Origin: Aurantimonas coralicida
GTDB lineage: Bacteria; Pseudomonadota; Alphaproteobacteria; Rhizobiales; Rhizobiaceae
Assembly: GCA_011050685.1 (NCBI GenBank)
Contig: DRFF01000167.1
Location: 1-53,965 of the forward strand
Length of the DNA: 53,965 nt
Reading direction: 5' to 3'
A model generated the notes under the pieces. That model was not told the origin of the DNA. It searched no databases and worked only from the letters and a program-made list of their open reading frames with translations. Shown in pieces: positions 33,951 to 43,664 of the stretch (position 1 is the first letter of the stretch; each line of letters opens with the position of its first letter). A program made the position numbers and the translations under genes.

Positions 33951-33985
33951 CGAACCAGTGGCCTTCGCCTTCGGAGGGCAGCGCT
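33951..33985 (-). other. Right attachment junction: anticodon/T-arm part of tRNA-Arg(CCG) remnant
   Basis: The complement reads AGCGCTGCCCTCCGAAGGC then GAAGGCCACTGGTTCG. The anticodon loop CTCCGAA gives anticodon CCG (Arg), and ACTGG is the 5' half of a T stem whose partner CCAGT is at 27511-27515 (as complement). The 3' anticodon stem is mutated and the D arm is lost, so it is not a functional tRNA. Confidence 0.72.
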
Positions 33986-34105
33986 CGCAAAGCGCGACAG
34001 CGGATCGCGGGATGGACGCCGCGCAGTGAGTCAAACCTCCGCAGACTAGACCGCAGACTAATTCGAAGCGCTAGTCTGCGGCATCTGTCCAAGTCCTTGA
34101 AAAAA

Positions 34106-34182
34106 TGGTGCGCCCGAAAGGATTCGAACCTCTGACCCCCAGATTCGTAGTCTGGTGCTCTATCCAGCTGAGCTACGGGCGC
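34106..34182 (-). tRNA. tRNA-Arg(ACG)
   Basis: Complete cloverleaf on the minus strand: acceptor GCGCCCG pairs with CGGGCGC, D arm GCTCAGCTGGATAGAGC, anticodon arm CCAGA-CTACGAA-TCTGG with anticodon ACG, T arm TTCGAATCC, and encoded CCA. It is the first clearly chromosomal feature to the right of the phage-derived element. Confidence 0.95.
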
Positions 34183-34296
34183 ACTGACGAGCAGGCCCTG
34201 ACGAGGCTGCTGCGTTCGTGAGGGCTAGGTAGCCGCTCGGGTCTTGGAATGCAAGCCGGCATCGGCCGCAAATTTTCAGCTGGAAGGTCACCTGTC

Positions 34297-35865
34297 TCAG
34301 GTGATCGGGACGGTGGCGGCCGCCGCGCCAAGCGACGAACGCGACGGCAGCCGGATTTCGAAGCGGGCTCCCGGCGTCGTGCCGTCGGCGAGAGTGATGC
34401 GGCCACCATGCGCCTCGACGATCTCCGCCGCGATGGCGAGCCCGAGGCCGGTCCCGCCGGAACGCACCGACCCGGTGAACGCCTTGAACAGGTTTTCGCG
34501 GGCCCGCTCGGGCAGTCCGGGTCCCGTATCCTCCACGACGACCAGGGTCTCGCCATCGCCCTCTTGTCGCGCCGCGATGGTGATCCGCCGCACGACCGAG
34601 GGCTGGTCCGTCTCATTGCCCTCCAGCGCTTGAAGAGCGTTGCGGCAAAGATTGACCAGAACCCGGTGGAATTGATCCGGATCCACCTCCACTTCGAGCC
34701 CCTCGCCGACCGCGTTGACGCAGCCGATCCCGGACTCGGGCGACACCGCAACCATCTCGAAGACGTCGGTGACCAGCTGCTTCAGCCGCACTTTTCGTTT
34801 CACCGGCGCGTTTTCAACCGCCCGTCCGTAGGCCAGCACCGACTGGGTATAGTTCAAGGCCCGGTCGAGGCTGCGCAGCAACATTGGCGCGACCCGCTGG
34901 ACACGCGGATCGTTGAGCGTCGCCAGGCGGTCGGAGATCATCTGCGCCGAAGCCAGGATGTTGCGCAGATCGTGGTTGATCTTGGACACGGCGAGGCCGA
35001 GATCCGCCAGATGGCGCTGTTCGCGCAGCGTGTCGGCAAGCCGGGCCTGCATGGCGGCCAGTTCCGCTTCGGCGACGCCGATCTCGTCGTCGCGGTTGGT
35101 CGGTTGGATGATGCGGGAGGGGTCCGCCGGCTTCTCGCCGAACCGGATCATCGAGCGGGTCATCGCCTGGATAGGCCGGATGAGATAGGCGCTGATCGAC
35201 CCGTAGACCAGGAGGGCGGCGAATGAGGCGATCGCCAGCGACAAAAGCAGGATATTGCGCGAATAGATCAGCATGTCGCGGCGCAGCGGGTATTCCGACA
35301 TCACCACCTCGCCGACCAGCGAACCGTCGCCGACAGCACCGAACACCCGCATGGTCCGATTGTTGCCGGACAGAAGCGTGTTAAACGCGCCAGTCACCAT
35401 CCGGAACGGGTTCTGATTGCTTAGATCGATCTGCAGATCGACAACTGCGAGCGTCTCGTCACGAGCGAGCAATCGCGAAACGTCGCCCTCGACGATCGCG
35501 ACGAGCTTGGCATCGAGAGCCTTGAGCAAGCTCGCCTCCTGGGCGGGGCCGAGTACCACGTCGCCCTGCGGATTGTTCTGGCTCGAGGCGAGGCCCGCGA
35601 CCGCCGCGGTCTCGATCTTTGCCGACAGCCAGTCCTCGCGAAAATTGGCGATCGAGGGAACGAAGATCAGCACTTCGGCGAGCATCACCGCCAGCATGGT
35701 GACGAGCAGAAGCCGCGTTGAAATACGCCGCCTGACGAGCGGCACGCGCGCGACATCCTTCGATCGGCGATCGGCAGGTCGCTTCGTGTCCTTCGGCAAT
35801 GCGACGCTCGTCCCTTCGGTTGCGGCTTTGAGGCCTTGGGATTCGACCGGCTCGACGCTGTCCAT
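34297..35865 (-). CDS. Membrane sensor histidine kinase
   Basis: 522 aa. One transmembrane helix near residues 50-70 (LLLVTMLAVMLAEVLIFVPS), a periplasmic domain of ~150 residues, a second helix (NILLLSLAIASFAALLVYGS) then a HAMP-like linker (LIRPIQAMTRSMIRFGE). The phosphoacceptor is in AVSKINHDLRNILASAQ (His ~297). ATPase boxes: N box HRVLVNLCRNALQALEG, G1 VVEDTGPGLPERA, G2 SGGTGLGLAIAAEIV. No response regulator gene lies nearby, so the partner is elsewhere. The gene is 8 bp downstream-facing from the MerA-like gene and likely co-transcribed with it. Confidence 0.92.
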   Translation of the reverse strand: MDSVEPVESQGLKAATEGTSVALPKDTKRPADRRSKDVARVPLVRRRISTRLLLVTMLAVMLAEVLIFVPSIANFREDWLSAKIETAAVAGLASSQNNPQGDVVLGPAQEASLLKALDAKLVAIVEGDVSRLLARDETLAVVDLQIDLSNQNPFRMVTGAFNTLLSGNNRTMRVFGAVGDGSLVGEVVMSEYPLRRDMLIYSRNILLLSLAIASFAALLVYGSISAYLIRPIQAMTRSMIRFGEKPADPSRIIQPTNRDDEIGVAEAELAAMQARLADTLREQRHLADLGLAVSKINHDLRNILASAQMISDRLATLNDPRVQRVAPMLLRSLDRALNYTQSVLAYGRAVENAPVKRKVRLKQLVTDVFEMVAVSPESGIGCVNAVGEGLEVEVDPDQFHRVLVNLCRNALQALEGNETDQPSVVRRITIAARQEGDGETLVVVEDTGPGLPERARENLFKAFTGSVRSGGTGLGLAIAAEIVEAHGGRITLADGTTPGARFEIRLPSRSSLGAAAATVPIT

Positions 35866-35873
35866 GCGCCCAG

Positions 35874-37301
35874 TCAGCCGAACCGGCTCAAAAAGCCGAT
35901 AGCACGGCGCACCAGCGGACGCCGCGTATAGGGATGATAGTAGGAGGTAGCCGCCCGTTTGCCAATTTCGGAGAAGGTCGGATAGGGCGAGATAAAATCG
36001 CGCAGATCGGAAATCTCCAGGCCCCTGCCGATCGCCAGCGAAAACAGATTGGTGAGTTCGCCCGCCTCGGCGCCGACGACGCCGGCTCCAAGCAGCCGTC
36101 CGCCGCGGCCGGCCACGAGCTTGACCAGCCCCTGAGTACGCCGTTCGGTCTGGGCGCGATCGTTTTCCTCGAAGGGCCAGCGCAGCACATCCACAGTGAG
36201 CCCGCGCGCCGTGGCTTGCGCCTCGGTCAGGCCGACCTGGCCGAGTTCCGGATCGGTGAAGGTCACATGCGGGAGCTTGTCGTGGTCGGCCTTGATGGGC
36301 AGGCGAAACAGGATCGCCCGGATAACGAGCCCGGCGTGATAGTTGGCGACATGGGTGAATTGCGGACCACCGGCGATGTCGCCGACGGCATAGACCCGCC
36401 GGTTCGAACTGCGCAGATCGGCGCCGACCTTGATGCCGCGACGATCGTAGTCGATGCCCGCCGCGTCGAGACCAAGACCCTCGACATTCACCGCTCGGCC
36501 GACCGCGACCAAAAGATGACTCCCCGCGATCGTCGCTTTCTCGCCGTTCTTACGCTCGACGGCCAGCCGCACCGCGCCTCCGCCTCCGTCGACACCGACC
36601 ACCTTGGTGTGTTCCTCGACGACGACGCCTTCCGCGCGGACGCGGCGAAGGACGACGGCCGCAAGTTCCGGATCGTCGTTTCCAAGCGCCGTCTCGCCTT
36701 CCACCACGGTGACCTTGGCGCCGAGCCGGCGATGGGCCTGCGCCATTTCCATGCCGATCGGGCCGCCCCCGATCACCAGGAGATGGTCCGGCCGCTCGGT
36801 GAGGGAGAAAATCGTCTCGTTGGTGAGATGCGGCGTCTCGGCCAACCCGTCGATGGGCGGAACCAGCGGCGCGGAGCCGGCGGCGACGACGAATCGCCGG
36901 GCGCGAATCAGCTGTCCGCCGGCATTGACGGTGTTCGGATCGATGAATTGCGCGTCGGCCTTGATCACCCGGACGCCGAGACCCTCGAAACGCTCGACCG
37001 AATCATTGGGTGCGATCGCCCCGATCACTCCGTCGACATGCGCCTTGACGGCGGCAAAATCGACCGTCGGCTCGCCGGCCGATACGCCGAACAGCGGCGC
37101 AGCGCGGATCGCGGCGGCGTGCTTGCCGGCGGCGAGCAGCGCCTTTGAGGGGACACAGCCGTAGTTGAGACAATCACCGCCCATCAGGCCGCGCTCGACG
37201 AGGACGACCGGCACGCCGAAGGCGGCGGCGGCCGCGGCCGTGGTCAGGCCGCCCGACCCGCCTCCGATGACGCAGATGTCGGGTGTCAGGATCTCGGCCA
37301 T
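35874..37301 (-). CDS. MerA-like FAD-dependent disulfide oxidoreductase
   Basis: 475 aa from ATG 37301 behind GGAGG. FAD site ICVIGGGSGGLTTAAAAAAF, redox-active disulfide GGDCLNYGCVPSK, NAD(P) site LLVIGGGPIGMEMAQAHRRL and the second FAD segment RVYAVGDIAGG are all present. In dihydrolipoyl dehydrogenase the C-terminal motif is HAHPTxSE; here it is SPYPTFSE, with Tyr replacing the catalytic His as in mercuric-reductase-like proteins. It is therefore unlikely to be the L-protein of the adjacent glycine cleavage cluster. It overlaps its ribosome site with the TVP38 stop (37303), so these two are one operon; a pairing seen in several bacteria, role probably in metal or redox stress. Confidence 0.88.
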   Translation of the reverse strand: MAEILTPDICVIGGGSGGLTTAAAAAAFGVPVVLVERGLMGGDCLNYGCVPSKALLAAGKHAAAIRAAPLFGVSAGEPTVDFAAVKAHVDGVIGAIAPNDSVERFEGLGVRVIKADAQFIDPNTVNAGGQLIRARRFVVAAGSAPLVPPIDGLAETPHLTNETIFSLTERPDHLLVIGGGPIGMEMAQAHRRLGAKVTVVEGETALGNDDPELAAVVLRRVRAEGVVVEEHTKVVGVDGGGGAVRLAVERKNGEKATIAGSHLLVAVGRAVNVEGLGLDAAGIDYDRRGIKVGADLRSSNRRVYAVGDIAGGPQFTHVANYHAGLVIRAILFRLPIKADHDKLPHVTFTDPELGQVGLTEAQATARGLTVDVLRWPFEENDRAQTERRTQGLVKLVAGRGGRLLGAGVVGAEAGELTNLFSLAIGRGLEISDLRDFISPYPTFSEIGKRAATSYYHPYTRRPLVRRAIGFLSRFG

Positions 37302-37302
37302 C

Positions 37303-38070
37303 TCAGCCTCCGCGGGGCTTCGCTTCGGCGGCGGTCGGGCGCCGACCACGAAAATAGGTCTTCTTCAGCACGAGACCGAGGATCGCGAAGGCGGCGAGCC
37401 CGAGCAAGGCGATGGTCATCTCCGTCGTCAAGAGATCGGCGAGCTCGATATCCCCCTCGCCGACATTGACGAGCGCCTGATTGATGCCGCTGCCGAGGAA
37501 GGCATAGACCATCGAGCCTGGAATGATGCCGATCAACGTCGCCATGACATAGGTTCTGAGCGGGACGTCGAAGAAGGCCGGCGCCACGTTGACAGCGACG
37601 AAGGGCATGACCGGCGTCAGCCGCAGGACGAGGAGATAGGCGAAGGCGTCGTCGCGAAAACCGTCGGCGAAGCGCGCGATGGCACCACCGGCGCGCTTGC
37701 GCAGTATATCCCCGAAGGCGTAACGCGCGGCCACGAAGATGACCGTCGCGCCGATCGTGGCGCCGATAATCGTGAGAATTCCGCCGAGAAACCACCCGAA
37801 CAGGAAGCCGCTGGCGACGGTGAAGATCGCCGCCGCGGGAAAGGCGAAAGCAACAAGAACGGCATAGCCGACTACATATCCGAGCGAGGCGACGGCCGTA
37901 TTTTCCGAAACGAAGCGGCCAAGCAGGTCACGGCTGGCGAGGAAGGACTCGAGCGACAGGTAGCCGTGCAGACCGAGGCTATAGGCAAGCAGCAGTCCGG
38001 CCGCGATGATCGCGAGAGGAAGGTAGCGCTTGAGTGTGGAGGTCCAACCTGCGCCGCCGTCCGTTTCCAT
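37303..38070 (-). CDS. TVP38/TMEM64 (DedA-like) membrane protein
   Basis: 255 aa from ATG 38070 (GAGGAGA ahead). About six hydrophobic segments, including YLPLAIIAAGLLLAYSLGL and GYVVGYAVLVAFAFPAAAIF. The SNARE-associated/DedA core FLFGWFLGGILTIIGATIGA, FLLVLRLTPVMPFVAVNVAP and GIIPGSMVYAFLGSG is clear. The family moves lipids or ions across the inner membrane. First gene of the operon with the MerA-like flavoprotein and the histidine kinase. Confidence 0.9.
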   Translation of the reverse strand: METDGGAGWTSTLKRYLPLAIIAAGLLLAYSLGLHGYLSLESFLASRDLLGRFVSENTAVASLGYVVGYAVLVAFAFPAAAIFTVASGFLFGWFLGGILTIIGATIGATVIFVAARYAFGDILRKRAGGAIARFADGFRDDAFAYLLVLRLTPVMPFVAVNVAPAFFDVPLRTYVMATLIGIIPGSMVYAFLGSGINQALVNVGEGDIELADLLTTEMTIALLGLAAFAILGLVLKKTYFRGRRPTAAEAKPRGG

Positions 38071-38440
38071 TCCGTCTCCTCTTTCGCGGCCGTCTGCCGA
38101 ACCCATACGATAGACCCTTCGCCGACACCGATTTGCGCGCGACGTCATGTACTTTGGCCCCCACATTGCGCGTCACAGCCCATTGGGAAAGAAAAAAGAC
38201 GCGATCACGCGGCATCTCACGCCGTGTTGAAGACCGATAATGCCAGCGATACTCCCATCCGGCCCGGTTCACACGCGATGAATCGCCCTCGCCCGCCTCG
38301 CATCGACGGCGCCCGACAAGGTGCGGTGGCACGAAGCATTTTCGGTTGGGCGGACCCGCCAAGAGGCCAGGAAACGGGTAGCGAAGCGGCGTCGATCCTG
38401 GCTATAGTGGCATCGGATTCCAGGGCTGGAGGCTAGGCGT
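38071..38440. other. Divergent intergenic region upstream of gcvT
   Basis: 370 bases separating the minus-strand TVP38 operon from gcvT; it must hold both promoters. I searched for the tandem glycine riboswitch often found before gcvT and see no matching conserved stems. A GGAGG ribosome site at 38428-38432 serves the TTG start of gcvT. Confidence 0.6.
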
Positions 38441-39580
38441 TTGAGTAAAACAGCAGAGTTGTTGAAGACGCCGCTGTTCGACCTCCACATGTCGCTCGGC
38501 GCACGGATGGTGCCGTTCGCGGGCTACGACATGCCGGTGCAATATCCGGCCGGCGTCATGAAGGAGCACCTGCATACGCGCGCCGCCGCCGGGCTGTTCG
38601 ACGTTTCCCACATGGGGCAGGTGACGGTCAGGCCGCGGTCGGGCGATATGCGCGATGCCGCGCTGGCACTCGAAACGCTGGTACCGGTGGACATCGCCGG
38701 CCTGAAGGAAGGGCGGCAGCGCTATGCGCTGTTCACCAACCCGGCCGGCGGCATTCTCGACGACCTGATGGTTGCCCATCGCGGCGACCATTTGTTCCTG
38801 GTCGTCAACGGGGCCTGCAAGGCCGAGGACATCGCCCATCTCAGCGCCGCCCTGTCGGGCCGCTGCGAGATCACGCCGCTAACCGATCGCGCCCTTATCG
38901 CGCTGCAAGGGCCGAAGGCCGAAGCCGCGTTGAGCACGTTGTCCGGCGATGTCACCGCAATGCGCTTCATGGACGTCAGGTCTGTTCAGCTCTGCGGTGC
39001 GCAATGCATCGTCTCGCGTTCCGGCTACACCGGTGAGGACGGCTTCGAAATCTCCATCCCGGCGGAGAAGGCCGAGGCGGTCGCGACCGCGCTGCTCGCC
39101 CATGAGGCGGTGGAGCCGATCGGCCTCGGCGCCCGCGATTCCCTGCGGCTCGAGGCCGGCCTCTGCCTCTATGGCAACGATATCGACACGACCACGACGC
39201 CGGTGGAAGCCGCGCTCCAATGGGCGATCCAGAAGACGCGTCGCACCGGCGGCGAGCGGGCCGGAGGCTTTCCGGGCGCGGCAACAATCCTGGCGGAGTT
39301 GGCCGAGGGCACCTCGCGTCGCCGCGTCGGTCTGCGCCCCGAGACGCGAACCCCGGTTCGTGGCGGCGCGGCGCTGTTTGCCGACGAACAGGCCGCCTCG
39401 CCCATCGGCGCCGTGACCTCCGGTGGTTTCGGTCCCAGCGTGGATGGCCCCGTTGCCATGGGTTATGTCCCCTCCAAACTGGCAACGGTCGGCACCCGGC
39501 TCTTCGCCGACGTGCGAGGCAAGCGCATTCCCGTCATCGTCACGCCGCTTCCGTTCGTCGCCGCCAACTTCAAACGTTAA
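38441..39580 (+). CDS. gcvT: Glycine cleavage system T protein (aminomethyltransferase)
   Basis: 379 aa, TTG start at 38441 behind GGCTGGAGG. Shows [72 protein letters not shown] and the C-terminal [19 protein letters not shown], all characteristic. It transfers the methylene group from the aminomethyl-lipoyl H protein to tetrahydrofolate and releases ammonia. First gene of gcvTHP; 11 bp before gcvH. Confidence 0.96.
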   Translation: MSKTAELLKTPLFDLHMSLGARMVPFAGYDMPVQYPAGVMKEHLHTRAAAGLFDVSHMGQVTVRPRSGDMRDAALALETLVPVDIAGLKEGRQRYALFTNPAGGILDDLMVAHRGDHLFLVVNGACKAEDIAHLSAALSGRCEITPLTDRALIALQGPKAEAALSTLSGDVTAMRFMDVRSVQLCGAQCIVSRSGYTGEDGFEISIPAEKAEAVATALLAHEAVEPIGLGARDSLRLEAGLCLYGNDIDTTTTPVEAALQWAIQKTRRTGGERAGGFPGAATILAELAEGTSRRRVGLRPETRTPVRGGAALFADEQAASPIGAVTSGGFGPSVDGPVAMGYVPSKLATVGTRLFADVRGKRIPVIVTPLPFVAANFKR

Positions 39581-39591
39581 AGGACAGCCGA

Positions 39592-39954
39592 ATGCTCAAA
39601 TTCACCGAAGACCATGAGTGGCTGCGGCTCGATGGCGATATCGCCACGGTCGGGATCACCACCCACGCCTCGATCCAGCTCGGCGACCTCGTCTTCGTCG
39701 AATTGCCGGATGTCGGCGCGAGCTTTGCCAAGGGCGACGACGTCGCCGTGGTGGAATCGGTCAAGGCCGCGTCGGAAATCTATGCTCCGCTCGACGGCGA
39801 GATCACCGCGGTGAACCCGGCGATCGCCGACGATCCGTCTGTCGTCAACAACGACCCGATGGATGCCGGCTGGTTCTTCAAGATGAAGCTCAAGGATGCA
39901 TCGGCGGCCGATGCTCTGATGGATGAGGACGCCTACAAGGCGTTGGTCGGATAA
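39592..39954 (+). CDS. gcvH: Glycine cleavage system H protein
   Basis: 120 aa. The lipoylation loop [17 protein letters not shown] carries the lipoyl lysine; [20 protein letters not shown] precedes it and [15 protein letters not shown] follows. It shuttles the aminomethyl group between the P and T proteins. Located between gcvT and gcvP with 10-11 bp spacings. Confidence 0.97.
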   Translation: MLKFTEDHEWLRLDGDIATVGITTHASIQLGDLVFVELPDVGASFAKGDDVAVVESVKAASEIYAPLDGEITAVNPAIADDPSVVNNDPMDAGWFFKMKLKDASAADALMDEDAYKALVG

Positions 39955-39964
39955 GGCGTCACGC

Positions 39965-42817
39965 ATGAGCTTCGACTTCACCGACTACGAGCCCTACGAT
40001 TTCGCCAACCGGCGACATATCGGCCCCTCCCCGACCGAGATGGAGGCGATGCTGGCGCTGCTCGGCGCCGACAGCCTCGATGCGTTCATCGACGCGACGG
40101 TCCCCGCCGCGATCCGGCAGAAAAAGCCACTCGAATGGGGGCCGGCGATGACGGAGCGCCAGGCGCTGGACGCGCTGCGCGAGACCGCCAATCGCAATCA
40201 GAACCTCGTCTCTTTGCTAGGCCAAGGTTATTACGGGACCATCACGCCGCCGGTCATCCAGCGCAACATCCTGGAAAATCCCGCCTGGTACACGGCCTAC
40301 ACGCCCTATCAGCCGGAGATCAGCCAGGGCCGGCTGGAAGCGCTGCTGAACTTCCAGACGATGGTCTCGGACCTCACCGGCCTCGATGTCGCCAATGCCT
40401 CACTGCTCGACGAGGCGACCGCGGCGGCCGAAGCGATGGCGATGGCGCAACGGCTGTCGAAGTCGAAACGCACCGTTTTCTTCGTCGACGAGAACTGCCA
40501 CGCCCAGACGATCGCTGTGATCCGCACCCGCGCCGAGCCACTCGGCTGGCAGGTCGAAACCGGCGATCCTTTCCAGGATCTGAAGCCGGATGCGGTGTTC
40601 GGCGCAATCTTCCAGTATCCCGGCACCTACGGCCATGTGCGCGACTTCACCGAGGTGATCGCGGCGCTGCATGGCGAAAACGCCATCGCTGTGATGGCCG
40701 CCGATCCGTTGTCGTTGGCGCTCTTGAAGACGCCCGGCGAGATGAACGCCGACATCGCCGTCGGCTCGACCCAGCGCTTCGGCGTGCCGATGGGCTATGG
40801 CGGCCCGCACGCCGCCTATATGGCGGTGAAGGACGCGCACAAGCGCTCAATGCCCGGCCGGCTCGTCGGCGTGTCGGTGGATACACGCGGCAACCGCGCC
40901 TACCGTCTGGCACTACAGACCCGTGAGCAGCACATTCGCCGCGAAAAGGCGACGTCGAACATCTGTACCGCGCAGGTGCTGCTCGCCGTGATGGCGGCGA
41001 TGTACGCGGTGTTCCACGGGCCGGAAGGCCTCAAGGCCATCGCCCAGCGGGTTCACCAGCGCGCCGTGTTGCTGGCCAAGGGGCTGGAAAAGATCGGCTA
41101 CACGGTCGAGCCGGAGGCGTTCTTCGACACCATGACGGTCGAGGTCGGTCGTCTGCAGGGCGCGATCCTGAAATCGGCGCTCGCCGAGGGCGTCAATCTG
41201 CGCAAGGTCGGCACCGACCGGATCGGCATCAGCATCGACGAGCGGACGCGCCCGACCGTGATCGAAGCCGTCTGGCGGGCCTTCGGCGGGGAATTCACGG
41301 TCGACGATTTCGACCGCGATAACCGGCTGCCGGAACCACTGCGGCGCAAGACCGATTACCTCACCCATCCGGTCTTCCACATGAACCGCGCCGAAAGCGA
41401 GATGACCCGTTACATCCGCCGGCTGTCGGATCGGGATTTGGCCCTCGACCGTTCGATGATCCCGCTCGGCTCCTGCACCATGAAGCTGAACGCCACGGCC
41501 GAGATGCTGCCGATCACCTGGCCTGAATATGCCGAACTGCATCCCTTCGTGCCGCAGGATCAGGCGCTCGGCTACAAGGCATTGATCGAGGATCTGTCCG
41601 ACAAGCTGTGCCAGATCACCGGTTACGACGCCGTTTCGATGCAGCCGAACTCCGGCGCGCAGGGCGAATATGCGGGTCTCCTCACCATCCGCGCTTACCA
41701 TCATACCAATGGCGATGATCACCGCGATATCTGCCTGATCCCGACCTCGGCGCACGGCACCAATCCGGCTTCGGCGCAGATGGCGGGAATGAAGGTGGTG
41801 GTGGTGAGGTCGGACGAGAACGGCGACATCGATGTCGACGACTTCCGCGCCAAGGCCGAGATGCACAGCGACAATCTCGCCGCCTGCATGATCACTTATC
41901 CCTCGACGCACGGCGTCTTCGAGGAGAGCGTCGCCGAACTCTGCGCCATCGTCCACGAGCATGGCGGCCAGGTCTATCTCGACGGCGCCAACATGAACGC
42001 CCTCGTCGGCTTGGCACGGCCGGGCGACTTCGGCGCCGATGTGAGCCATCTGAACCTCCACAAAACCTTCTGCATCCCCCATGGCGGCGGCGGCCCGGGC
42101 ATGGGGCCGATCGGCGTGAAGGCGCATCTCACGCCGTATCTGCCGGGCCATCCAACAACCGGTGGAAGCGAGGGGCCGGTCTCCGCCGCGCCGTTCGGCT
42201 CGCCCTCGATCCTGCCGATCTCCTGGAGCTACTGCCTGATGATGGGCGGCGCGGGCCTCACCCAGGCGACCAAGGTTGCGATCCTCAGCGCCAACTACAT
42301 CGCCAAGCGGCTCGAGGACGCCTATCCGGTGCTCTACAAGGCCAAGAATGGCCGGGTGGCGCATGAATGCATCGTCGACACCCGCATCCTGCAGGAAACG
42401 GCAGGCGTCAGCGTCGACGATGTGGCCAAGCGGCTGATCGACTGCGGCTTCCACGCCCCGACCATGAGCTGGCCGGTGGCCGGAACCTTGATGATCGAGC
42501 CGACGGAATCGGAGACCAAGGCCGAGCTCGACCGCTTCTGCGACGCCATGCTGGCGATCCGCGAAGAGGCCCGCGACATCGAGGAAGGCCGCATCGACCC
42601 GCAGAACAATCCGCTGAAGAACGCGCCGCACACGGTCGAAGATCTCGTCGGCGAATGGGACCGGCCGTATACGCGGGAACAGGCGTGTTATCCGCCGGGG
42701 GCGTTCCGGGTCGACAAATACTGGGCGCCGGTCAACCGCGTCGACAATGTCTATGGCGATCGCCACCTCGTTTGTTCCTGCCCGCCCGTCGAGGATTACC
42801 TGGAAGCCGCCGAGTAG
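39965..42817 (+). CDS. gcvP: Glycine dehydrogenase (decarboxylating), P protein
   Basis: 950 aa, the fused P1/P2 form. N-terminal half: [38 protein letters not shown] and [21 protein letters not shown]-terminal half: [31 protein letters not shown] and the PLP site [20 protein letters not shown] with its Schiff-base lysine. It decarboxylates glycine with PLP. L protein is not encoded here. A GC-rich hairpin after the stop separates it from the convergent GntR gene. Confidence 0.97.
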   Translation: MSFDFTDYEPYDFANRRHIGPSPTEMEAMLALLGADSLDAFIDATVPAAIRQKKPLEWGPAMTERQALDALRETANRNQNLVSLLGQGYYGTITPPVIQRNILENPAWYTAYTPYQPEISQGRLEALLNFQTMVSDLTGLDVANASLLDEATAAAEAMAMAQRLSKSKRTVFFVDENCHAQTIAVIRTRAEPLGWQVETGDPFQDLKPDAVFGAIFQYPGTYGHVRDFTEVIAALHGENAIAVMAADPLSLALLKTPGEMNADIAVGSTQRFGVPMGYGGPHAAYMAVKDAHKRSMPGRLVGVSVDTRGNRAYRLALQTREQHIRREKATSNICTAQVLLAVMAAMYAVFHGPEGLKAIAQRVHQRAVLLAKGLEKIGYTVEPEAFFDTMTVEVGRLQGAILKSALAEGVNLRKVGTDRIGISIDERTRPTVIEAVWRAFGGEFTVDDFDRDNRLPEPLRRKTDYLTHPVFHMNRAESEMTRYIRRLSDRDLALDRSMIPLGSCTMKLNATAEMLPITWPEYAELHPFVPQDQALGYKALIEDLSDKLCQITGYDAVSMQPNSGAQGEYAGLLTIRAYHHTNGDDHRDICLIPTSAHGTNPASAQMAGMKVVVVRSDENGDIDVDDFRAKAEMHSDNLAACMITYPSTHGVFEESVAELCAIVHEHGGQVYLDGANMNALVGLARPGDFGADVSHLNLHKTFCIPHGGGGPGMGPIGVKAHLTPYLPGHPTTGGSEGPVSAAPFGSPSILPISWSYCLMMGGAGLTQATKVAILSANYIAKRLEDAYPVLYKAKNGRVAHECIVDTRILQETAGVSVDDVAKRLIDCGFHAPTMSWPVAGTLMIEPTESETKAELDRFCDAMLAIREEARDIEEGRIDPQNNPLKNAPHTVEDLVGEWDRPYTREQACYPPGAFRVDKYWAPVNRVDNVYGDRHLVCSCPPVEDYLEAAE

Positions 42818-42836
42818 CCGGCTGCCGTCACCGTTG

Positions 42837-42864
42837 CGCGCCCGCTTCAATTGCGGCGGGCGCG
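42837..42864. terminator. GC-rich hairpin between convergent gcvP and gntR
   Basis: CGCGCCCGC (42837-42845) pairs with GCGGGCGCG (42856-42864) around a ten-base loop. It lacks a clear T-run on either strand; position between two convergent stops supports a terminating role. Confidence 0.55.
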
Positions 42865-42868
42865 CCGT

Positions 42869-43588
42869 TCAGACGACATCCTTGACCCGGTCCCAAGTGT
42901 TCATCAGATGCTTGGCGAGGACGTCGCCGAGGCGCGCGCCATCCCGAACACGGAGCGCCTCGGCCATCTCCTCGTGCTCGGCCACGGCGTTCGCCCAAGC
43001 CTCGGGTCCCTGATTGCCGAGGAAGCGGATGCGCTTCAGTCGCGCCTGGATGTTTGCCTGCACATCGATCAGCATGTTGTTGCGCGACAGCCGCGCGATC
43101 CGCGCGTGTATCTCCTGATTGGCCTTGTAATAGGGTAGTCGATCCCGCGCCGCGTAATACCCCATCATCTCATCATGGATGGCGAGAAGCTCGGCGATCT
43201 CGTTGTCGCTGGCGCGCTGACACGCCAGCCGGCCGGCAAGCTTTTCCAGTTCCGCCAGAACTTCCAGCATCGAGAACACGTCCTCGGGGGTCAGCCGCCG
43301 CACGATGCTGCCCCGCGCCGGCCGAATGTCGATCAGACCTTCGCCGGCGAGCGTGCGGAGCGCTTCACGGAGCGGCGTCCGCGAAACCCCGAGCGCTTCG
43401 ACCAGCCCGGCCTCGTTGATCCGGGCGCCCGGTTTCAGATGCCCTTCAATGATGAGGTCCCGGATTCGGCCCGCGACCTGCTCGTGCAGCGTCTGCCTCT
43501 GGATCACGGGCGCGTCCGGATAGGCGATATCGTCTTCGACCGGCAATTCAGTCACGGCGGGCTCCAGCAAGAGGCAACGCGCCTTCAT
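42869..43588 (-). CDS. GntR-family (FCD) transcriptional regulator of sugar-acid cluster
   Basis: 239 aa from ATG 43588; GTG 43555 with GGAG six bases upstream is a good alternative (228 aa). Winged helix: VAGRIRDLIIEGHLKPGARI, NEAGLVEALGVSRTPLREAL and LIDIRPARGSIVRRL. The FCD ligand domain follows, with the metal-site-like LLAIHDEMM, NQEIHARIARLSRNN and NAVAEHEEMAEAL. Divergent from pdxA2-like gene; the palindrome at 43621-43645 is its probable operator. It likely represses the tetronate/TRAP genes until the substrate binds. Confidence 0.9.
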   Translation of the reverse strand: MKARCLLLEPAVTELPVEDDIAYPDAPVIQRQTLHEQVAGRIRDLIIEGHLKPGARINEAGLVEALGVSRTPLREALRTLAGEGLIDIRPARGSIVRRLTPEDVFSMLEVLAELEKLAGRLACQRASDNEIAELLAIHDEMMGYYAARDRLPYYKANQEIHARIARLSRNNMLIDVQANIQARLKRIRFLGNQGPEAWANAVAEHEEMAEALRVRDGARLGDVLAKHLMNTWDRVKDVV

Positions 43589-43620
43589 AGCAAAAAAACC
43601 GCTTGCGCACGTCAAAAGAA

Positions 43621-43645
43621 ATATCGTATGCAAAATGCAATATCC
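43621..43645. promoter_or_regulatory. Probable GntR operator
   Basis: ATATCGTATGCAAAATGCAA followed by TATCC includes the inverted repeat TGCA-AAA-TGCA with AT-rich flanks, 20 bases before the pdxA2-like start and 33 bases from the gntR start. Form and place fit an FCD-type GntR site. Confidence 0.5.
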
Positions 43646-43664
43646 AGAACCGGCGGGAGGCCGA

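Larger units (their letters stand above)
27519..33955. mobile_element. Phage-derived integrated element (satellite-like) in tRNA-Arg remnant
   Basis: About 6.4 kb bounded by the direct core CGAAC at 27519-27523 and 33951-33955. Left arm minus strand: small protein, ParB-like, Mu-type DNA-binding protein behind a structured leader. Right arm plus strand: capsid, protease/scaffold, Mor-like activator. No integrase, terminase, portal, tail or lysis gene is present, so it is either a heavily reduced Mu-like prophage or a satellite that uses enzymes in trans. Confidence 0.7.

Noticed and set aside
33951-33985. A second functional tRNA-Arg
   Set aside because: Only the anticodon and part of the T arm are present, with a mutated anticodon stem and no D arm or acceptor; it is a remnant at an attachment site.
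35874-37301. L protein (lpd) of the glycine cleavage system
   Set aside because: The C-terminal motif lacks the catalytic His and the gene is divergent from gcvTHP in another operon.
38071-38440. Glycine riboswitch upstream of gcvT
   Set aside because: Expected by analogy with other bacteria, but I find none of the conserved glycine aptamer segments in the 370-bp region.
40913-42850. 645-codon open frame opposite gcvP
   Set aside because: It is the antisense shadow of a perfectly conserved gcvP; the translation is rich in Arg, His and Asp and matches no family. High GC keeps such frames open.
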